In this document: piece after piece, positions 7,833 to 18,310 of the stretch
Numbering within the stretch: the first letter of the stretch is position 1
Layout of the letters: each line of letters starts with the position of its first letter
Assembly (NCBI RefSeq): GCF_014645355.1
Contig: NZ_BMLS01000010.1
Span: 1-48,380, forward strand
Direction: 5' to 3'
Length of the DNA: 48,380 nucleotides
Origin: Bowmanella pacifica
GTDB taxonomy: Bacteria; Pseudomonadota; Gammaproteobacteria; Enterobacterales; Alteromonadaceae
Program-made: the position numbers and the translations under genes
The notes under the pieces: model-generated
The model's input: the letters and a program-made list of their open reading frames with translations, nothing else
What the model was told of the DNA's origin: nothing
Database searches by the model: none

Positions 7833-10073
7833 CTAATTTCTGACCTGGTAATTATCCAAAAAGACCTGTAACTCGTCGAAGGGCATGGGTTTCGCGTATA
7901 AGAACCCCTGAGCTTCATCGCATCCCAAACGGAGCATGTAGCTAGCCTGTTCACGCTTTTCTACTCCTTCCGCAATGGTCTGCAATCCAAGCTTATTACC
8001 CAGGGTCACTATGGTTTCAGCAATAAATGCACTCTTGCCCGCATTGACCTCACTCACAAACGAGCGGTCGACTTTCAATCTGTCTAGCGGCAGTTTTTGT
8101 AGATAACTCATGGACGAAAAGCCGGTACCAAAATCATCGATAGCGATAGTGACACCAAACTCCTTAAGCGCTTTTAGCGAGTCCACCACGATTTGTGGCT
8201 CGTCCATCACAACACTTTCGGTGATCTCCAACTCCAGAGACTTGGGATCTATGCTGGTTTGAATCAGGCACTGTTTAACCAACGAGATAAACTGTGGGTC
8301 ACGGAATTGCGGCATGGAGATATTCACAGCCACTCTCAGTTGCGGGAAGCCTCGTTCATGCAACAGCCTTAACTTATTGCACGCTTCTTCTAGTACCCAG
8401 GCACCAATATCAATAATCAACCCACTGTACTCAGCCAGGGGAACAAATACCGCGGGAGAAATGTAGCCACCTTCTTGAGCTGGCCAACGTAATAATGCCT
8501 CCATCCCAACTACGGATTCACTGACCAAATCCACCTGAGGTTGATACCAGAGCTCTAACTTTCGCTCGGCAAAGTCAGAACGAAGTTGCCGGATCATGCC
8601 CAGCCGCCAGGTTGTCTTCTCTTCCATTTCTGGCGCGTAGTACTCGTAATTGGCTGTCAGGCTTTTCTTAGCGCGATTTAACGCAATGTTGGACTGTTTG
8701 AGGATATTCAGACCATTATTTTCCTCATCCAGCAAACGACACAAGCCAACAGTGACGTTTACCGGCAAGGTATGATCGCCAGCCTTAAAAGGAGAGTTAA
8801 AAACATTGGTAATGTATTCAGGGCAAACCTTATTATCACGACCGATCAAGCCAAATACATCCGCACCAATTCGACCCATTTTTACTTCTGGGCCCATGGC
8901 ACCTTGCAGTCGCTCTGCAATAGCAATCAATAATAAGTTACCCGCATCCTGGCCCAAGCCATCGTTAATATCAGAAAAGTGGTTCACATCCACCAGTGCA
9001 GCAACCTGGTTATCCAGCTCAAAACTGCTGTTCTGCATTTGATCCAGCATATTGATGAATTCGTTGCGATTGGGCAATTTGGTCAACATGTCCCGGAATG
9101 CAGCGTTACGGAGCTGGTGAAACAGGTTCACATTTTCATAGCCAACCGAGATGCTGGACATAAAGACTTCCAACAACTGACGATGCAGCACATTTATTGC
9201 AAAGCCTACCTGAACATACACTGCAGCCTCATACCCACTGCTGTTCATATACAAAACAGAAAAATCTTTTTCGTAGATGTGGTCTCTTTGTTTCAAGCAC
9301 TTGGCCACTTGCTCGACAATTTTTTCGTCGTGGATGCTATCCAGACGTTCATTAATATAGGACGCAAAGGGACCAGCCGCCCCTAACACATAGACACTGT
9401 CGTCGTCTTTATCCAGCACTGAGCCAGCCCTGGCACATACCACTCCGCCAGCATCCAGCCCAATCAAGGAGCTGATTTGCGTCACTACGCCTTCGCAGAA
9501 GCCCTTGATAGAGTGCTCTTCCAACAGGTTAGCGGCCGATGCGATGATCTTCTCCAGTCCAACCCGACTTTGGTTAATGGTTAATATTTGTTGGTAAGAA
9601 CGTAGAGAAGCGATGATAGTGGTGACAAGTTTGCTGCGAGTTAGCTCTGTTTTGGTTTTGTAATCATTGATGTCATATTCTTTAATCACACTTTCTTCTG
9701 GCGCATAACCGGGTTGCCCGGTTCGTAGAATAATCCTCGGCTCGTTAAGCAGTAGTTCTTCCCGCATACGCCTGGCTACCTGCAACCCGGCATCATCGGT
9801 TTCCATGACCACATCCAGCAGCACGATAGCGATTTCACTACCATGTTCACTGAGCACATTAAGAGCCTGCTCTCCTGAATAGGCATGCATAAAATTCAGG
9901 CGCCGACCATTCAGCACTAAATCCGCTAAAGCCAACCTTGTGACCGAGTGGATTTCTTCATCGTCATCAACAATAAGGACATTCCAAGCGTCGCTTGATT
10001 CTTGTTCATCTGCAGAAACTTCATCTTCTTCCAGAAAAATCAGCTCATCATTTTCGTAATTTATTTGACTCAT
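7833..10073 (-). CDS. Response regulator REC-DUF3369-GGDEF-EAL, c-di-GMP phosphodiesterase
   Basis: About 746 residues from the ATG at 10071-10073 (AAGG just upstream); a TTG start 8 codons earlier is less likely. A short acidic N-terminus is followed by a receiver domain with the phospho-acceptor Asp in VLLDVVM. DUF3369, a GGDEF domain and a C-terminal EAL domain follow. The GGDEF signature is degenerate (RIGADVFGLIG), so cyclase activity is unlikely. The EAL domain keeps EALLRW, EITESVVM, IDDFGTGFSS and EGVE, so it should hydrolyse c-di-GMP under phosphorylation control. No partner kinase is adjacent. Confidence 0.92.
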   Translation of the reverse strand: MSQINYENDELIFLEEDEVSADEQESSDAWNVLIVDDDEEIHSVTRLALADLVLNGRRLNFMHAYSGEQALNVLSEHGSEIAIVLLDVVMETDDAGLQVARRMREELLLNEPRIILRTGQPGYAPEESVIKEYDINDYKTKTELTRSKLVTTIIASLRSYQQILTINQSRVGLEKIIASAANLLEEHSIKGFCEGVVTQISSLIGLDAGGVVCARAGSVLDKDDDSVYVLGAAGPFASYINERLDSIHDEKIVEQVAKCLKQRDHIYEKDFSVLYMNSSGYEAAVYVQVGFAINVLHRQLLEVFMSSISVGYENVNLFHQLRNAAFRDMLTKLPNRNEFINMLDQMQNSSFELDNQVAALVDVNHFSDINDGLGQDAGNLLLIAIAERLQGAMGPEVKMGRIGADVFGLIGRDNKVCPEYITNVFNSPFKAGDHTLPVNVTVGLCRLLDEENNGLNILKQSNIALNRAKKSLTANYEYYAPEMEEKTTWRLGMIRQLRSDFAERKLELWYQPQVDLVSESVVGMEALLRWPAQEGGYISPAVFVPLAEYSGLIIDIGAWVLEEACNKLRLLHERGFPQLRVAVNISMPQFRDPQFISLVKQCLIQTSIDPKSLELEITESVVMDEPQIVVDSLKALKEFGVTIAIDDFGTGFSSMSYLQKLPLDRLKVDRSFVSEVNAGKSAFIAETIVTLGNKLGLQTIAEGVEKREQASYMLRLGCDEAQGFLYAKPMPFDELQVFLDNYQVRN

Positions 10074-10242
10074 CTGCCTTTCCGCGACCCGAACCAAGTG
10101 GCCAACTCATCCTCTCTTGACTAACAATATCCTAATATCCAAGAAAGAGAAACTTTAACCAAGGGGGAAGAAAGTATCTATCTGGGTGTTAAGGTTGGAA
10201 AAATTAGGAAGTGAAGAAGAAAAAATTTTAATTGGAGCTTAG

Positions 10243-10575
10243 AGCGTGTTGACCTTTTGAGTATAGATTTTGTTCAAATCCAGTCCCTTCTGGTCACGAC
10301 GCCGGGCTGCAGGCTTAGTGGGCCTAAGTCAAAGCCCGGCAACACAGAGCAGGAGGGGCTGGGTTGTGACCCCTTCCGGCAGCGCTTGTGGGCCCTTTCT
10401 ACGGCGTTTTACGAAATACCTCCTTGTATTTCGCCGAAGGCCAGCAAAGCTGTTCAAGTCCGTTCCATACGGACTTGTCACTCACTCATGTAGAATAACT
10501 ACACCACGTTCGCTCTGCCTTGTATAAAGGGCCCACAAACTGCTGCAAAATCATACTCAAAAGGTCAACACGCTA
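10243..10575. mobile_element. 333-bp MITE-like element with terminal inverted repeats
   Basis: A 22-bp perfect inverted repeat (AGCGTGTTGACCTTTTGAGT plus two more bases) begins at 10244 and returns inverted to end at 10574. It extends to about 29 bp with one indel. TA dinucleotides flank both sides (10241-10242 and 10576-10577), consistent with a TA target duplication. The interior has no credible ORF but is highly structured: hairpins at 10412-10433 and 10455-10477, and an internal 13-bp inverted repeat TTGTGGGCCCTTT at 10386-10398 and 10526-10538. It fills most of the 608-bp gap between the EAL gene and the TIGR03899-like gene; the rest of that gap is A-rich with nothing recognised. Confidence 0.75.
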
Positions 10576-10681
10576 TAGGTAAACAACACAGACAACCATG
10601 TATAACTTAGCATCTACTGGCCAATCCCTGCTGTAGTCCCTATGATGACAAAGAATAACAGATGATGTGATTGGATAGAGT

Positions 10682-11581
10682 ATGAATAAAATTGATCCTG
10701 CATCCAATGCGGCCCATATGGCACACATAACCACCAACACATCGTCAAAGCGTAAAGACCCTTCGACTTCTTCTGCACATCAACCTCAAGCGGCGTCATC
10801 AACGCTGAAAAACAAAATGCAGAACTGGTTTGCCCAGGCCGGTATCAGCCCACCAAATGCAACAGAGCTAGGATTGGATGCACAGCGCAAGGTGCAAAGA
10901 CGTAAGATCATCCAACAGCAGCGCCAACTGCGTAACCTGGAGAGGATACTGTCACTCGCTTTAGAGTTTTCGCCCGCACAGGGACAAGAAGAAAACCTGG
11001 ATCCCGACTGGTTTTTCAGCTTTATCAAGCTGGCCGAGGAGATCCACTCCCCTACCATGCAAGAGTTGTGGGCCAAGATTTTTGCCACAGAAATAGGCCA
11101 ACCCGGCACATTCTCCCTTCGTAGCCTGAATATATTGCAACAGTTAACACAGCGTGATGCGCGGATATTTTCGCTGGCGGTCAGTTTAGCCAGCAGAAGG
11201 AGCGGCGATTACAGCCCAAGATTGCTGTTTGGTTATTACTATAAGCCCAGTTTGCTGTCGATGATGGGACTTAAACGCGGCGGCCAGCTGAACTTGGCGC
11301 AATTTGGTCTGACATACCCGGATTTACTGGCATTAATGGACTTAGGGCTGATTTATAACAGCGAAATAGAGTCTGGAGAACTAAGTACCCAAAAGCGCAA
11401 CGAATGGCGGATTGGTGGGGAAACATTGCACATGACGCCGCGTAATCGCGGCACATTACTCAACTACTACAAATTTACCGCCGCAGGCGCCGAGTTATCC
11501 AGGCTGGTGCCCGTTAAAGCCCAGCCTGACTATATCAACATATTAAAGCGCACCTTTAACAGCGCATTTGATATTCACTAA
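10682..11581 (+). CDS. Conserved hypothetical protein, TIGR03899-like
   Basis: 299 residues, cytoplasmic, with no signal peptide. The first 45 residues are polar and low in complexity. The conserved part begins at about 50 (NWFAQAGI) and has a basic helix (QRRKIIQQQRQLRNLERIL), then DPDWFFSFIKLAEEIHSPTMQELWAKI and a mixed C-terminal domain. The pattern resembles the TIGR03899/DUF2806 family, whose function is unknown; the assignment is from memory. It lies just right of the MITE-like element and ends 14 bp from the convergent cysH. Confidence 0.65.
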   Translation: MNKIDPASNAAHMAHITTNTSSKRKDPSTSSAHQPQAASSTLKNKMQNWFAQAGISPPNATELGLDAQRKVQRRKIIQQQRQLRNLERILSLALEFSPAQGQEENLDPDWFFSFIKLAEEIHSPTMQELWAKIFATEIGQPGTFSLRSLNILQQLTQRDARIFSLAVSLASRRSGDYSPRLLFGYYYKPSLLSMMGLKRGGQLNLAQFGLTYPDLLALMDLGLIYNSEIESGELSTQKRNEWRIGGETLHMTPRNRGTLLNYYKFTAAGAELSRLVPVKAQPDYINILKRTFNSAFDIH

Positions 11582-11595
11582 AAAGATGCGTTAGG

Positions 11596-12342
11596 TTAAA
11601 TACCATCCCCGAACTCATGTAACCCACACTCGCGCTTAAGACCAAAGAATCGGGTGTCCTCCTCCGTCATACCCGCCTCCAGCGGCCTTGATGTATGCCA
11701 GTCTCCAACAGACACATAACCTTGCTCCCACAGCGGATGATAAGGTAAGCCATTGTCCTGCAGGTAATAGTGCACGTCCTTATTACTCCAATCCAAAATA
11801 GGGAACACTTTGAAACGCCCCCCGGTTAGCTGTAAATAAGGCAACTTCTCTCGACTGCTGGACTGACTGCGACGCAAGCCAGAAAACCAGGTCCCCACCT
11901 CAAGCTCTTTTAAAGCGCGCTGCATAGGCTCCACTTTATTTAACTTGTTGTATGCCTCAATACCAGGCAGCCCCTGCTCCCACAGCTGGCCAAACTTGCG
12001 TTCCTGCCAAGCCGGTGACATATCTGCGCTGTAGACTTTCAGATTGAGGTTAAGGGTTTGGCTCAGCTCATCAATAAAGTCATAGGTTTCCGGAAACAAG
12101 TAACCAGTATCTGTCAGCACAACAGGAATATCAGGCTGTGCGTGGGTCACCAGATGCAACATCACGGCAGCTTGAATACCAAAGCTGGATGACAATACCG
12201 CCTGCCCAGGTAATTGTGTCAGCGCCCATTGCACCCGTTGCTGAGCCGTCATACCTTCCAATTGAAGGTTAATGTCAGCCAATTCTTCTCGGCTGATATC
12301 GGTACTCAAAGTAGACTGAGTTTTAAGTGCAGCATTAGTCAT
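11596..12342 (-). CDS. cysH: Phosphoadenylyl-sulfate (PAPS) reductase CysH
   Basis: 248 residues. It reduces PAPS to sulfite with thioredoxin or glutaredoxin in assimilatory sulfate reduction. The nucleotide-binding SSSFGIQAA motif is near 50-60, and the C-terminal ECGLH carries the single catalytic Cys (about 239). The Cys pairs of the Fe-S (APS-reductase) type are absent, so PAPS rather than APS is expected. It is the last gene of cysJIH and overlaps the end of cysI by 8 nt, indicating translational coupling. Confidence 0.95.
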   Translation of the reverse strand: MTNAALKTQSTLSTDISREELADINLQLEGMTAQQRVQWALTQLPGQAVLSSSFGIQAAVMLHLVTHAQPDIPVVLTDTGYLFPETYDFIDELSQTLNLNLKVYSADMSPAWQERKFGQLWEQGLPGIEAYNKLNKVEPMQRALKELEVGTWFSGLRRSQSSSREKLPYLQLTGGRFKVFPILDWSNKDVHYYLQDNGLPYHPLWEQGYVSVGDWHTSRPLEAGMTEEDTRFFGLKRECGLHEFGDGI

Positions 12343-14032
12343 AAAAATCCTTAGCGGAATTTACCACCGGCTTAACCACACCAGCGCGAATCACAAAATC
12401 ACCAAAACTTTCTTGTGTATGACGCTGAGCTGCCCATTGGCCAATCAGGTTATCCAGTTCCTGCATAATTTCCTGCTCGCTGATATTCTCGCGATACATT
12501 CTAGGAATGCGGGTACCAAAGCGATCCCCGCCCAGATGCAGGTTGTATTTGCCAGGGCCCTTACCCACCAAACCTATCTCTGCCAGCATGGCCCGGCCGC
12601 AACCGTTAGGGCAGCCGGTTACCCGAAAGACAATATGCTCTTCAGCCATACCATGCTTTGACAGGAGTTGCTCCAATTCAGTCACCGCGCCTGGTAAGTA
12701 GCGTTCAGCTTCGGCCATCGCCAAAGGACAGGTAGGTAATGCCACGCAAGCCATTGAGTTTTGACGTTGTACGGTAACATCCGGCTCAATTAAGCCATGC
12801 TCGCGGGCTATCTTTTCAATCTCAGCTTTTTGCTCTGGTGCAACACCGGCCACAATCAGGTTCTGATTCGCGGTTAAACGAAAATCGCCCTGATGAATTT
12901 TGGCTATTTCTGCACAGCCTGTTTTCAGTGGCTTGCCTGGAAAATCCAGAATACGGCCGTTTTCAATAAATAACGTCAGGTGATGTTTGCCATCCACACC
13001 TTCCACCCAGCCAAAGCGGTCACCACGACCAGTAAACTCATACGCACGACTTGGGGCAAAAGCGACACCCGCGCGTTTCTCAACCTCAGCCTTGAACGTT
13101 TCCACCCCCACTCGCTCAAGGGTGTACTTAGTTTTGGCATTCTTACGATCGCTTCTGTTACCCCAATCACGCTGCGTACTCACTACTGCTTCAGCCACAG
13201 CCAGGGTTTTATCCAAGGGGATAAAACCAAAATCGTCAGCTTTGCGCGGGAAAGTCGCCTTGTCACCATGGGTCATGGCCAAACCGCCACCCACCAGCAC
13301 ATTGAATCCAACGAGTTGGCCATTCTCGGCAATGGCTACAAAGTTCAAATCGTTAGCATGCACATCAACGTCATTTTGCGGCGGGATCACTACGGTAGTC
13401 TTAAACTTACGCGGCAAATAAGTGCTGCCCAAAATGGGTTCCTCATCTGTCGTTTCCAGCTTCTCTTCATTCAGCCAGATCTCAGCATAGGCGCGCGTCT
13501 TGGGTAGCAAGTGCTCACTGATTTTCACCGCCCACTCATAGGCTTGCTGATGAACCTCGGACTCCACAGGATTCGAGGTACACAGGACATTACGGTTCAC
13601 ATCTCCAGCGGTGGCAATAGAGTCAAGACCAATGCGATTGAGCATTTGGTGCATAGGCTTAATATCTGGCTTTAGCACACCATGGAATTGGAACGTCTGC
13701 CTTGTTGTCAAACGAATGCTGCCATACAAGGTGTGTTGCTCGGCAAACTCATCAATGGCCAACCATTGCTGAGGAGAAATAATGCCTCCCGGCAGACGAC
13801 AGCGCAGCATCACATTGTGTAAGGGTTCCAACTTTTGTTTGGCACGTTCGGCACGAATATCTCGGTCATCTTGCTGATACATACCGTGGAAGCGAATCAA
13901 CTGGAAATTGTCGCCGTTAAAGCCACCAGTCAAATCATCTTTAAGATCCTGCGCGATGGTACCGCGCAAGAAATTACTCTCCCGCTTGAGTCGCTCGTTG
14001 TCGGAAAGCTTTTGTTCCTGATTGTCACTCAT
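12335..14032 (-). CDS. cysI: Sulfite reductase (NADPH) hemoprotein beta subunit CysI
   Basis: 565 residues, the typical length. It binds siroheme and a 4Fe-4S cluster and makes the six-electron reduction of sulfite to sulfide. Cluster/siroheme ligands are visible as CVALPTC and, about 40 residues later, CPNGC. The basic sulfite-binding region RLTTRQTFQ is present near 120. Its ATG overlaps the last base of cysJ, and its 3' end overlaps cysH. Confidence 0.96.
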   Translation of the reverse strand: MSDNQEQKLSDNERLKRESNFLRGTIAQDLKDDLTGGFNGDNFQLIRFHGMYQQDDRDIRAERAKQKLEPLHNVMLRCRLPGGIISPQQWLAIDEFAEQHTLYGSIRLTTRQTFQFHGVLKPDIKPMHQMLNRIGLDSIATAGDVNRNVLCTSNPVESEVHQQAYEWAVKISEHLLPKTRAYAEIWLNEEKLETTDEEPILGSTYLPRKFKTTVVIPPQNDVDVHANDLNFVAIAENGQLVGFNVLVGGGLAMTHGDKATFPRKADDFGFIPLDKTLAVAEAVVSTQRDWGNRSDRKNAKTKYTLERVGVETFKAEVEKRAGVAFAPSRAYEFTGRGDRFGWVEGVDGKHHLTLFIENGRILDFPGKPLKTGCAEIAKIHQGDFRLTANQNLIVAGVAPEQKAEIEKIAREHGLIEPDVTVQRQNSMACVALPTCPLAMAEAERYLPGAVTELEQLLSKHGMAEEHIVFRVTGCPNGCGRAMLAEIGLVGKGPGKYNLHLGGDRFGTRIPRMYRENISEQEIMQELDNLIGQWAAQRHTQESFGDFVIRAGVVKPVVNSAKDFYD

Positions 14033-15840
14033 TAGTACACATCTCTCTGATAGCGCTTCGCTTTGCGCAGGTCATTCAAATAAGTTTCGGCTTGTTCCGC
14101 GGTGAATCCGCCTTCTGCCGAGATAATCTTTAGCAAGGCATCATGAACGTCTTTGGCCATATGGTTAGCATCGCCACACACATACAGATGAGCGCCCTGC
14201 TGTAACCAGGCAAACACATCCTTGCCTTGTTCCAACAAACGATGCTGAACATAAATTTTCTCAGCCTGATCACGTGAAAACGCCAGACTAACTTTGTTTA
14301 GCAAGCCGTCTTTTACCCAACGCTGCCATTCCGTCTGATACAGGAAATCCTGGGTAAAATTCGGGTTACCGAAAAACAGCCAGTTTTTGCCTTCGGCTTC
14401 CTGCGCTTCACGCTCTTGCATAAAAGCACGGAAAGGCGCAATGCCGGTGCCAGGACCTACCATAATTACTGGTGTATTAGGGTCGGCCGGCAGCTTGAAG
14501 TTATCGTTGCTCTCCACAAAGACTTTCACAGCCTGGCCTTCTTCCAATCTGGAGGACAAGAATCCCGAGGCGCCACCTTGCCTGGTTTGGCCATCGTTTT
14601 CGTACTCCACCAAGCCGACGGTGAGATGTACTTCGTCCTCAACTTCTGACTGACTGGATGCAATGGAATACAGTCTCGGTGTGATAGGTCTTAGCAAAGC
14701 AGCCAATTGCTGCTCATCCAATTTGCCAGGATGGGCTTTAACAATATCCACTATCTGGTGGTTGGCCAGATAATCGCGCAAGACCCCTTTGTCTTCGATC
14801 AATTGGCGTAACGCCTCGCTTTGCACCAACTCAGCATAGCCTTTAACAAAGGTAGGATAGCTTTGGGTAAGCTCAAATTTGTCAACCAGTGCATCTTTGA
14901 GTGAAAGCTGCTCATCCCCGACCTTAACTTGAACTTCACCGTTCAAGTTAAGACTGTTTAACAATTCATCCACCAGCTTAGGATCATTACTGAACCAAAC
15001 GCCCAACGCATCACCAGCCTGGTAACTCAGGCCCGAGCCTTCCAAAGAAATTTCTATATGGCGAATATCTTTTACCGAATTCCGGCCGGTAATCTTTTGT
15101 GATGTCAGTAACTCAGCAGTAAAAGGATTCTTCTTGCTGTAGTGATTTGCTTGCTGGCCAGCCAAGCTTAAGCCCGGCATAGCTACGACTTGCCCCTGAT
15201 TGGCTGATTTCAATTCGTCTTTCAGCTGCTCGGTTAGGCTTTCACGCCAGGTTGTAACCTGGCCATCGTAGTCAACGTCACAGTCTACACGGTCAGTCAA
15301 ACGCTCGGCGCCAAGCGCTGCCAAGCGTTCGTCAAAGTCCTTGGCTGTCTGACAGAAAAACTCATAGCTGCTGTCCCCTAGGCCTAGTACTGCATACTTA
15401 AGCTTTTGAAGTTTTGGCGCTTTTTTGCTGGCCAGAAACTCATGTAACTCGGCCGCATCATCAGGTGCTTCACCTTCACCATGAGTACTTACCACAATCA
15501 CCAAATGAGTTTCATCTTTAAGACGCTTACTCTTAAAGTCAGCCATATTGAGTAATTCAACGCTCAGGCCTGCGGCTTCAGCAAATGCTTTGTACTCACT
15601 GGCAACACCTTTTGCATTCCCGGTCTGAGAGCCGTACAAAATAGTCAGCTTAGCCGCGGAAGCCGTTCCCACCGCTTGTGCCACTTGAGGTTGATGACCT
15701 TGAGCCAGCCCTGCTAGATAGCCGCTCACCCAGGTAAGTTGATTACCATTTAATGGCGCAATGGCCTGATGCAACGCTGACCACTGTGTATCGCTCAGGA
15801 CTGAAACAGGCACGGATGCCTGAGATGTAGATGAAGACAT
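14032..15840 (-). CDS. cysJ: Sulfite reductase (NADPH) flavoprotein alpha subunit CysJ
   Basis: 602 residues. It passes electrons from NADPH via FAD and FMN to CysI. Domains in order: an N-terminal segment, a flavodoxin-like FMN domain ([12 protein letters not shown] near 70-80), a connecting FAD domain (RLYSIASS around 390) and an NADPH domain ([12 protein letters not shown]). The C-terminal KRYQRDVY matches the family end. It is the first gene of cysJIH. The upstream 150 bp (15841-15993) is A/T-rich, as expected for a CysB-activated promoter, but no CysB site was identified with confidence. Confidence 0.96.
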   Translation of the reverse strand: MSSSTSQASVPVSVLSDTQWSALHQAIAPLNGNQLTWVSGYLAGLAQGHQPQVAQAVGTASAAKLTILYGSQTGNAKGVASEYKAFAEAAGLSVELLNMADFKSKRLKDETHLVIVVSTHGEGEAPDDAAELHEFLASKKAPKLQKLKYAVLGLGDSSYEFFCQTAKDFDERLAALGAERLTDRVDCDVDYDGQVTTWRESLTEQLKDELKSANQGQVVAMPGLSLAGQQANHYSKKNPFTAELLTSQKITGRNSVKDIRHIEISLEGSGLSYQAGDALGVWFSNDPKLVDELLNSLNLNGEVQVKVGDEQLSLKDALVDKFELTQSYPTFVKGYAELVQSEALRQLIEDKGVLRDYLANHQIVDIVKAHPGKLDEQQLAALLRPITPRLYSIASSQSEVEDEVHLTVGLVEYENDGQTRQGGASGFLSSRLEEGQAVKVFVESNDNFKLPADPNTPVIMVGPGTGIAPFRAFMQEREAQEAEGKNWLFFGNPNFTQDFLYQTEWQRWVKDGLLNKVSLAFSRDQAEKIYVQHRLLEQGKDVFAWLQQGAHLYVCGDANHMAKDVHDALLKIISAEGGFTAEQAETYLNDLRKAKRYQRDVY

Positions 15841-15961
15841 AATTACGCTAATCCTATTCTCGTTGAGTGTAGGTTAGCGAGGTGGCTCAAGAACCGGAAA
15901 GAATTAAATCAAATTCGTTATTACGGAAAGTGATAAAATCAGTTTTTTATATAAAATTTTG

Positions 15962-15981
15962 TTGAACCTTCCCTGGTTCAA
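15962..15981 (-). terminator. Weak terminator after the TIGR04219 gene
   Basis: Minus-strand TTGAACC, 6-nt loop, GGTTCAA, then CAAAATTTTATA. It sits 12 bp after the stop of the outer-membrane gene. The T-run is short, so some read-through into cysJIH is possible. Confidence 0.45.
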
Positions 15982-15993
15982 TCAACACAAGAA

Positions 15994-16737
15994 TCAAAAG
16001 TGCAGTTCTACACCGGCAAAAACGCCCTTGAACTCCATATCGGTATAAATGTCATCCATATCGTCCAGCTCGAGCAGGTAAACGCGATACCCCAGCTGCA
16101 AGGTCATATCCACGGCGATATTGTCCAGTAAACTATAGGTTACCGCGGCCTGATAGTCGTACAGCTTATTGTCATCCAAGGCCAGAAAGTTACCTTGTGC
16201 CTGTAGCGCCAATCCGGTTAACGGCATCCCGACTTCGACCTTTCCATAAAGCAGCGGCACGATACCAGAGAAACTCTGCTCGGTAATTTGGCTGCCAGCA
16301 CTTGCCATCAGCACCCCATCCACATCCCGTCCAGTCAATCCGACATCCAAACTAAGGATATCGTTATCAAAGATTTCGTAATAAAGGGTGTAGTCAGTGC
16401 TATCCATATCCAGCGCACCATTGAGATCGGTACCAGCGGCAAAGCTCTCTCCTGCGAATGAAAAAGAAGAGCTTAGAAGGGAATTACCCTGTGTTTCGAT
16501 ATTCTGACGGCTGATTTTGATATTCGGGACCAGCGGGACAGGGTGTTCCAAAGCCACATAATAAGATGCTAAGGTTTTATCTTTAAAAGAAAAATCCGTC
16601 ACCGATTGACTGTTAGCAAAGCCCCCTTCAGCTTCTGCTCGCCAGCCCTGCGCCCCAACATATAAACCCAGCAACGTATCTGCCTGGGCGGGCACTACAA
16701 AAGAAAAAAGGGCTAACGGCAATAACTTTTTCAACAT
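15994..16737 (-). CDS. Outer-membrane beta-barrel protein, TIGR04219 family
   Basis: 247 residues. A Sec signal peptide ends at AQA-D (about 19-20). The mature protein has alternating beta strands (GLYVGAQGWRAEAEGGF, LYYEIFDNDILSLDVGLTGR) and closes with an aromatic C-terminal Phe (VELHF), the usual outer-membrane insertion signal. The N-terminal GLYVGAQ and proline-rich VPNIKISR segments fit TIGR04219. Function is unknown. It is the last gene of a three-gene envelope operon, 3 bp after the DUF2333 gene. Confidence 0.82.
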   Translation of the reverse strand: MLKKLLPLALFSFVVPAQADTLLGLYVGAQGWRAEAEGGFANSQSVTDFSFKDKTLASYYVALEHPVPLVPNIKISRQNIETQGNSLLSSSFSFAGESFAAGTDLNGALDMDSTDYTLYYEIFDNDILSLDVGLTGRDVDGVLMASAGSQITEQSFSGIVPLLYGKVEVGMPLTGLALQAQGNFLALDDNKLYDYQAAVTYSLLDNIAVDMTLQLGYRVYLLELDDMDDIYTDMEFKGVFAGVELHF

Positions 16738-16740
16738 GTT

Positions 16741-17733
16741 TTATCCTTGGCTAAGTAATTCATTAAGGTCGATAAGGGCCGCATCCGCACGCGAAATGTA
16801 GTTGGCCATAACCAGCGAGTGGTTAGCAACCAAACCAAAACCGCTACCATTGAGAATTATCGGGCTCCAAACAGTCTGTTGCGTGGCTTCTAACTCACGA
16901 ATAATCTGCTGGAGGCTAACCGTAGCATTTTTCTTTTCCAGCACATCGGCAAAATCTACTTCCACCGCCTTAAGAAAATGCAGTAAGGCCCAACTGGCAC
17001 CGCGCGCTTCATAAAACACATCATCCAGCTTCCACCAACTGGTCTTAAGATATTGAGAATTACGAGATGGCGTAGACTGGCGTGCATTTGGGTCGCCGGC
17101 CAGGTCGGTATTCAGTCGCTCCTGGCCAACGCTGGCACTGAGTTTTTGCGACAAGCTACCCAGGCGCTTTTCGGCCTGCTTCAACCAATCCCTCAGATTG
17201 TCAGCGCGGGCATAAAACTGAGCGCTATCATCCATTGGGCTGGCAAGCTTAGCCAGGTAGCGCTCCAGCGCTTCGATACCTTCACCGTATTCAGACTCTG
17301 CCGGAGGCAACAGCCAGTTACGGCTGTCGGTATTAAACTTTGGTTGGGCTACCAATAGATCCGGGTTTTCCATGGATTGAGACTGTGACCTACTAAGGTC
17401 TTTACGCATGGCCAGACTCAGATCCCGCACCATTTCCAGCACACCGTATTCCCAGGCGGGCATATTATCCATCATCACTGACGGGGGCATCACGTCATTG
17501 GATAAATACCCTCCGGGTTTGTCCAATAAGGTTCGACTGACCCTAACCAAAGTGGCAGTAGTGACATAGCCCGGAACAAGTTGCACACCTTTTTGCTGGG
17601 CATCATTTTGCGCATGGACTTTCACATCAAAGGTGTCAGGTTCACCACTCCAATACACCGCCAGCAAATAAAACAACACCAGCAACACTGTCATTGCCAG
17701 CAATAAGGTTCTTGTACTCAAATACTGTCTCAT
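16741..17733 (-). CDS. DUF2333 family inner-membrane protein
   Basis: About 330 residues from the ATG at 17731-17733, preceded by GGGAG; an upstream TTG would add 4 residues. One N-terminal membrane anchor (about 7-26, LLLAMTVLLVLFYLLAVYW) is followed by a large periplasmic helical domain with GGYLSNDVMPPSVMMDNMPAWEYG, a stretch I associate with DUF2333. Function is unknown. It lies between the copper chaperone gene (20 bp) and the outer-membrane gene (3 bp), suggesting a joint envelope role. Confidence 0.82.
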   Translation of the reverse strand: MRQYLSTRTLLLAMTVLLVLFYLLAVYWSGEPDTFDVKVHAQNDAQQKGVQLVPGYVTTATLVRVSRTLLDKPGGYLSNDVMPPSVMMDNMPAWEYGVLEMVRDLSLAMRKDLSRSQSQSMENPDLLVAQPKFNTDSRNWLLPPAESEYGEGIEALERYLAKLASPMDDSAQFYARADNLRDWLKQAEKRLGSLSQKLSASVGQERLNTDLAGDPNARQSTPSRNSQYLKTSWWKLDDVFYEARGASWALLHFLKAVEVDFADVLEKKNATVSLQQIIRELEATQQTVWSPIILNGSGFGLVANHSLVMANYISRADAALIDLNELLSQG

Positions 17734-17753
17734 GGGTACTCCCAATAAGGTAA

Positions 17754-18200
17754 TTAATGATGGTGGTGAGAGTGATCGACTTCAGGCATTGCCGCTCGAA
17801 CCACTGCACTGACTTTAATCTGTTCACCATCGGCAAACATTAGAGTAAAGGGAACCTGTTGGCCTTCTTTAAGCGGTGTTTGTAAACCGAACAACATCAA
17901 ATGCAAACCACCGGGCTGAAAGGTAAGTGTCTGACCTGCTGGCACAACCACTTGCTGCTGATGAACCATCTTCATCATGCCATTGATCATTTGGTGATCA
18001 TGTAGTTCTGCCTTTTTCACTGCATCACAGCTAGCCCCAACTAACACCCGCTCTTCAGCACCCGTATTGGTTAACGAGAAATAACCGGCGGTATTGGGTA
18101 CTCCTGGGGGTAGCAAGCGCACCATAGCGTTATCGACTTTAACCTCACCAAACGCAAGGGTAGAAACACCGAAAAGCAAGACTGTTAACATGAAACGCAT
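17754..18200 (-). CDS. Periplasmic copper chaperone PCu(A)C
   Basis: 148 residues with a signal peptide ending near FG-E19. The Cu(I)-binding signature H-x10-M-x21-H-x-M is exact: H67, M78, H100 and M102. The protein ends in a His-rich tail (HSHHHH) that may add a second, Cu(II)-binding site. PCu(A)C proteins deliver copper to the CuA/CuB centres of cytochrome oxidases. No oxidase gene or sco gene is adjacent. It is first in an operon with DUF2333 and TIGR04219 genes. Confidence 0.92.
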   Translation of the reverse strand: MRFMLTVLLFGVSTLAFGEVKVDNAMVRLLPPGVPNTAGYFSLTNTGAEERVLVGASCDAVKKAELHDHQMINGMMKMVHQQQVVVPAGQTLTFQPGGLHLMLFGLQTPLKEGQQVPFTLMFADGEQIKVSAVVRAAMPEVDHSHHHH

Positions 18201-18310
18201 GCAGCAACTCCTGTTGAGATTATATGAGTTTAATCCTTCATTCTCGGGAATTATTCAGGAATTCTGTGCGAATGCCAATGACCCAGCGCATGAATCGCCG
18301 GGTCAGCAGG

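Noticed and set aside
8979-9386. 135-codon plus-strand frame inside the REC-GGDEF-EAL gene
   Set aside because: It is antisense to a well-supported coding region and shows no family likeness.
10261-10330. tRNA-like GTTCAAATCC in the MITE-like element
   Set aside because: Only the T-loop-like piece is present; no acceptor stem, anticodon arm or CCA end could be paired.
10257-10527. Overlapping frames inside the MITE-like element
   Set aside because: No start signals, no known domain, and the DNA is explained by inverted repeats and hairpins.
12980-13507. 175-codon plus-strand frame opposite cysI
   Set aside because: Antisense shadow of a conserved enzyme, with no promoter or ribosome site.
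15841-15960. CysB binding site before cysJ
   Set aside because: The region is A/T-rich as expected, but the CysB consensus is too loose to place a site.
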